Shown here: positions 61,200 through 64,000 of the stretch, piece after piece
Position numbering within the stretch: position 1 is the stretch's first letter
Layout of the letters: each line of letters opens with the position of its first letter
NCBI RefSeq assembly: GCF_910596095.1
Contig: NC_056543.1
Span: 26,918,542-26,982,541, forward strand
Origin: Thunnus maccoyii
Taxonomy: Eukaryota; Chordata; Actinopteri; Scombriformes; Scombridae
Direction of reading: 5' to 3'
Length of the DNA: 64,000 nucleotides
Notes under the pieces: model-generated
What the model was told of the DNA's origin: nothing
The model's input: only the letters and a program-made list of their open reading frames with translations
Databases searched by the model: none
Translations under genes and position numbers: made by a program

Positions 61200-62062
61200 T
61201 GTTGCGTCGACAGTAGGGGTGCTTACATTTGCTCCATTCTGCATCCCAGGCTGCATGGAAGTAAATGCTTACCATTAACACTAAATGCTTACTGGAAGGG
61301 ATGCAAAATGGCCAGAGGGAGCGTCGTGAAAGCGAAAGCATTTGGTGAAAAGCAGAGGACAGCACTTGTGACGGCAGAACACATTCGACAAGAAATTACA
61401 TTCATCAATAGAAACACTAAGCTGGGCAGGAAACTGACTCCTCTGTCTGCCAGCCGCTAAACCCAAGACCAACTAAGCAGCCACATGAGCTATTTTACAC
61501 GCCAAATGAATGCAAGCCAAACACTACGGCTGGTTACTTGCCACAGGGGCTGGTAGACAAATGCACTAACGGAAACATTTCAGTGTGGAGTTCATTTCCT
61601 ACCTTAACACCAAATGTCACAGGTTTTTGTTCTAGAAACAGACAGATTTCTAACCTGATTTCTAAACCATCCCTGGTGATTTTACATGCAGGTTTTCCCT
61701 GATTATTCTACTTTTTTTTTGTAAACTAGCTAAGCAATATTTTTTGGACAAAGTATTTGTAAACATTGATACAAACAAACGATAAGTTGTGTCCTTCAGA
61801 AAGGATTTCAGTCTCCATGGTGCCTTTTCTGTGTTGACGAATCCTGCATAAGGTCCAGCAGTCCTTTGTTTGCTCCAGAAGGTTACTCTGTGACTTTTTC
61901 ACCCTCACAGTAGTGATGCCACCGGCTCCACCTGTCCAGCTAACTGTTCATGACAGTTCAGTCCAACACAGTTCAGTTCAGATCAGTCGAGAGATGTAAA
62001 CACTGTGCTGCTCACGTCTGTCCATCTTCATGAGCTACCAGGAGTTCACCACAACACTATTC

Positions 62063-62107
62063 AGACAGTAACAGTTCAGAAACTGAGATTCTGAACTGTT
62101 ACTGTCT
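62063..62107. repeat. Perfect 19-bp stem, 7-nt loop hairpin
   Basis: AGACAGTAACAGTTCAGAA (62063-62081) pairs exactly with 62089-62107. It lies in the spacer or kalirin 3'UTR. Confidence 0.9.
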
Positions 62108-63673
62108 AGTTCAGCTTCTGTGAAAACAGTTTAGTTCATTTTGGGTTAGTCATTTAAGTCAACGCCATGTAGCTCCTCCTAGCTCATCATTCATTCTCAG
62201 CCTAAGTCCTAAAATAAATTAACATTCAATAAATTAAAAACAAGGTTCAGTGCTGCTGCATCTGGTCCACTATGTGTTCTTCACTGATGGTTTAAAGTCA
62301 AAGGTGGAAACTTTCTATGTTGGTGGTGTTTGAAAACTTATTGACATTATGTGAAATAACCCATTTATCCTCTGTGGTGACATAAGCGGCCTGTTACGCT
62401 CCATAAACAATCATTTCTAGTTCAGTTAATTTGGACACACATGGAGAAATGATAGTATATCAGTTAGGATTTGTTTTGCTTCCCCTCCTCAACAAATTAC
62501 TGCATGGTCAACATCATGATAAGCAGAATATCCTTGTTATCAAGTGACATTACAACTTTTTCATGAATGATGTTATATAGAACATTCTTGGTGGCTCTAT
62601 TTAAATCCTCTATCACACTGTTCCTCTACATTACTATTCCTAATGAAAGGCCTCCTGTGTCACTGAAGCTACAGTACAGTGAGTGGCAGGCAGTCTAGTA
62701 GCACACAGTGACAGTCCCAGGTTGAAGACATATCTCATTAAGCACCCCAGGATGAGAACATTAACTAAACTAAGCTTAAGAAGGTGCACTTTCTCTAAAT
62801 ATCCATCTGACACTGATCACACTCCACTAGAGCTCCTCACAATATTAATTCAGATGAAATCAGATGACTGCACACATTATTAGTACATTTTTCACAGTGT
62901 ATTACCATTTTTGCTACTGACCCACCCTATGATATCTCTCACTGGTCAGGCAAAATGTCACTGTTTGGCAAAACAAAACCAATTTTGTGTTATTCTGTTT
63001 CTGGATAACTGAGCACCTTTGAATATGTTGAGTTATGTTAGCCAAACCCACTGGCTGAGCATAGGTAGCTATCTGTTGGGGATTTATTCTGCTGGCCAGT
63101 TGGCTACTGAGGCCACCTAAAGGCCAATCCAAGAACTGCTCAAGTGTCCTCAGGTGAACATGAAACAGCCTTCAGCACAAGAGACTAGCTAAAATAAGAT
63201 CAATGCTGGGATTAACATAACAGGCAGTCACCTCCAATATATCATCTGTCACTGTAAAAATAAACATTACAAATATACACAGATGTGTCGCAATCAGGCC
63301 TGCTCACAGTGTGTTTTCTACATGATCTTTTTTTTTTTTTTTTACTTGGAGCTCATTTCTTTGGGTTCTCCTTTAGGCAATTTACTAGGCAATTTACGGG
63401 AACAAAGACCAGATGAAATGTTAGTCGACAATTAAATATTGTACAGCTATGAATTTCAGATATTTCTGCTTATGGGTTTGGACTAGAGGTGACAGAAAGG
63501 CCGAGTGGTTCAATCTCTCACCGCAGCCAGGATTCAGGCGCTGAATCCTTTGTCCCACTCACACATTAATAAATAAGATAATGAAATGCTTAAAATACAT
63601 AATGTTATAGTGGGTGCCATGTGGTCACAGTTGGATTGTTGTTGAGTGCTCAAACACTCAGTGTTCCTCTCCG

Positions 63674-64000
63674 TCACAGTGTGTTTCCCATACTGCTGCT
63701 CACCAGCCCCTTGATATTGGTGATAGGCCGAACATCGTGCAGCTGTCTTCTTCGGTCAATGAACGTGGCCAACCGAGTCGTGTCCAGAGGCGTCTTGGAG
63801 TACTCCCCGCCATGAGCGCCCCCGCGACCCACCCATGGGTGCTGCAGACAGGACGTAGCACTTGGCCTCTTCCTGGGATCCTGCTGGAGCACCGAAGACA
63901 CAAAATCCCTCGCTGCCTGGCTCACGTCGCGGAAGTATTCATCCGGGAAACAGAAGTCCAGGCGGCAGATGTTGACGCAGGTTTCCTCTGGTGATTCATC
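63674..64000 (-). CDS. kalrn: Kalirin-type RhoGEF kinase, C-terminal end (partial)
   Basis: An open frame runs from the window edge to TGA at 63676-63674 (108 residues). Kalirin and TRIO are large Rho guanine-nucleotide exchange factors with a C-terminal Ser/Thr kinase domain. Visible are ETCVNICRLDFCFPDEYF, VSQAARDFVSSVLQQDPRKR then PSA with the conserved subdomain XI Arg, CLQHPWV, and the tail LDTTRLATFIDRRRQLHDVR then PI. The tail fits the kalirin/TRIO family. CLQHPW, YSKTPLDT and the end after DVRPI fit kalirin better than TRIO. Fish have two kalirin copies and I cannot say which this is. The rest of the gene lies beyond the right edge. Confidence 0.85.
   Translation of the reverse strand, partial: DESPEETCVNICRLDFCFPDEYFRDVSQAARDFVSSVLQQDPRKRPSATSCLQHPWVGRGGAHGGEYSKTPLDTTRLATFIDRRRQLHDVRPITNIKGLVSSSMGNTL

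Larger units (their letters stand above)
55284..63673. other. Spacer between abcb6 and kalirin, with probable kalirin 3'UTR
   Basis: No coding exon was recognised on either strand. The two TTAA-family copies, a 57484-58076 element, a LINE-type tail (61087-61199) and a perfect 19-bp hairpin (62063-62107) lie here. Several minus-strand AATAAA motifs exist (for example 63088-63083 and 57187-57182), so the end of the kalirin transcript cannot be fixed. Confidence 0.55.

Noticed and set aside
63488-63550. tRNA-like segment (GGCCGAGTGGTT, similar to box A of Ser/Leu tRNAs)
   Set aside because: No matching box B (GGTTCGA) or acceptor stem follows, so it is not an intact tRNA gene.
63614-63994. 126-codon plus-strand frame opposite the kalirin exon
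   Set aside because: Antisense shadow of the kalirin coding sequence.

Overview
The window is vertebrate nuclear DNA, most likely from a teleost fish. Genes have short exons with GT/AG introns. Introns and spacers are AT-rich and crowded with CA/GT microsatellites and small terminal-inverted-repeat elements of the kind common in fish. It carries no bacterial operon and no CRISPR array. I found no intact tRNA or rRNA gene.

Three protein-coding genes could be resolved by hand from translations and splice sites. (1) On the plus strand, eight coding exons at 2681-17496 join in frame to a 571-residue secreted protein. I cannot name it. Its second half resembles the legumain (peptidase C13/caspase-like) fold, but the catalytic His and Cys are missing, so it looks like a pseudo-protease. 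(2) On the minus strand, nineteen coding exons from 55283 down to 24286 join in frame to a 647-residue ABCB6-type half ABC transporter. All nucleotide-binding motifs are intact, but the extra N-terminal membrane domain (TMD0) of ABCB6 was not found. (3) On the minus strand at the right edge (63674-64000) lies the 3' end of a kalirin-type gene: the end of its C-terminal kinase domain, its tail and its stop codon.

Layout: 1-2680 is upstream/5'UTR sequence with a long pyrimidine-rich block that switches to a purine-rich block. 2681-17496 is gene 1, whose second intron holds a 3.0 kb LTR element (5870-8893) with a 5-bp target duplication and an interior of 36-bp minisatellite instead of gag-pol. 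17497-24285 holds the two convergent 3' ends. 24286-55283 is the abcb6-like gene, with many MITEs and microsatellites in its introns. 55284-63673 is spacer plus probable kalirin 3'UTR, also rich in repeats.

The most interesting points are the legumain-like pseudoenzyme, the apparently TMD0-less ABCB6, several abcb6 3' splice sites built from (TG)n or poly-C repeats, and the LTR element with a minisatellite interior. The three genes show no obvious shared pathway. All exon coordinates are manual calls without transcript evidence.
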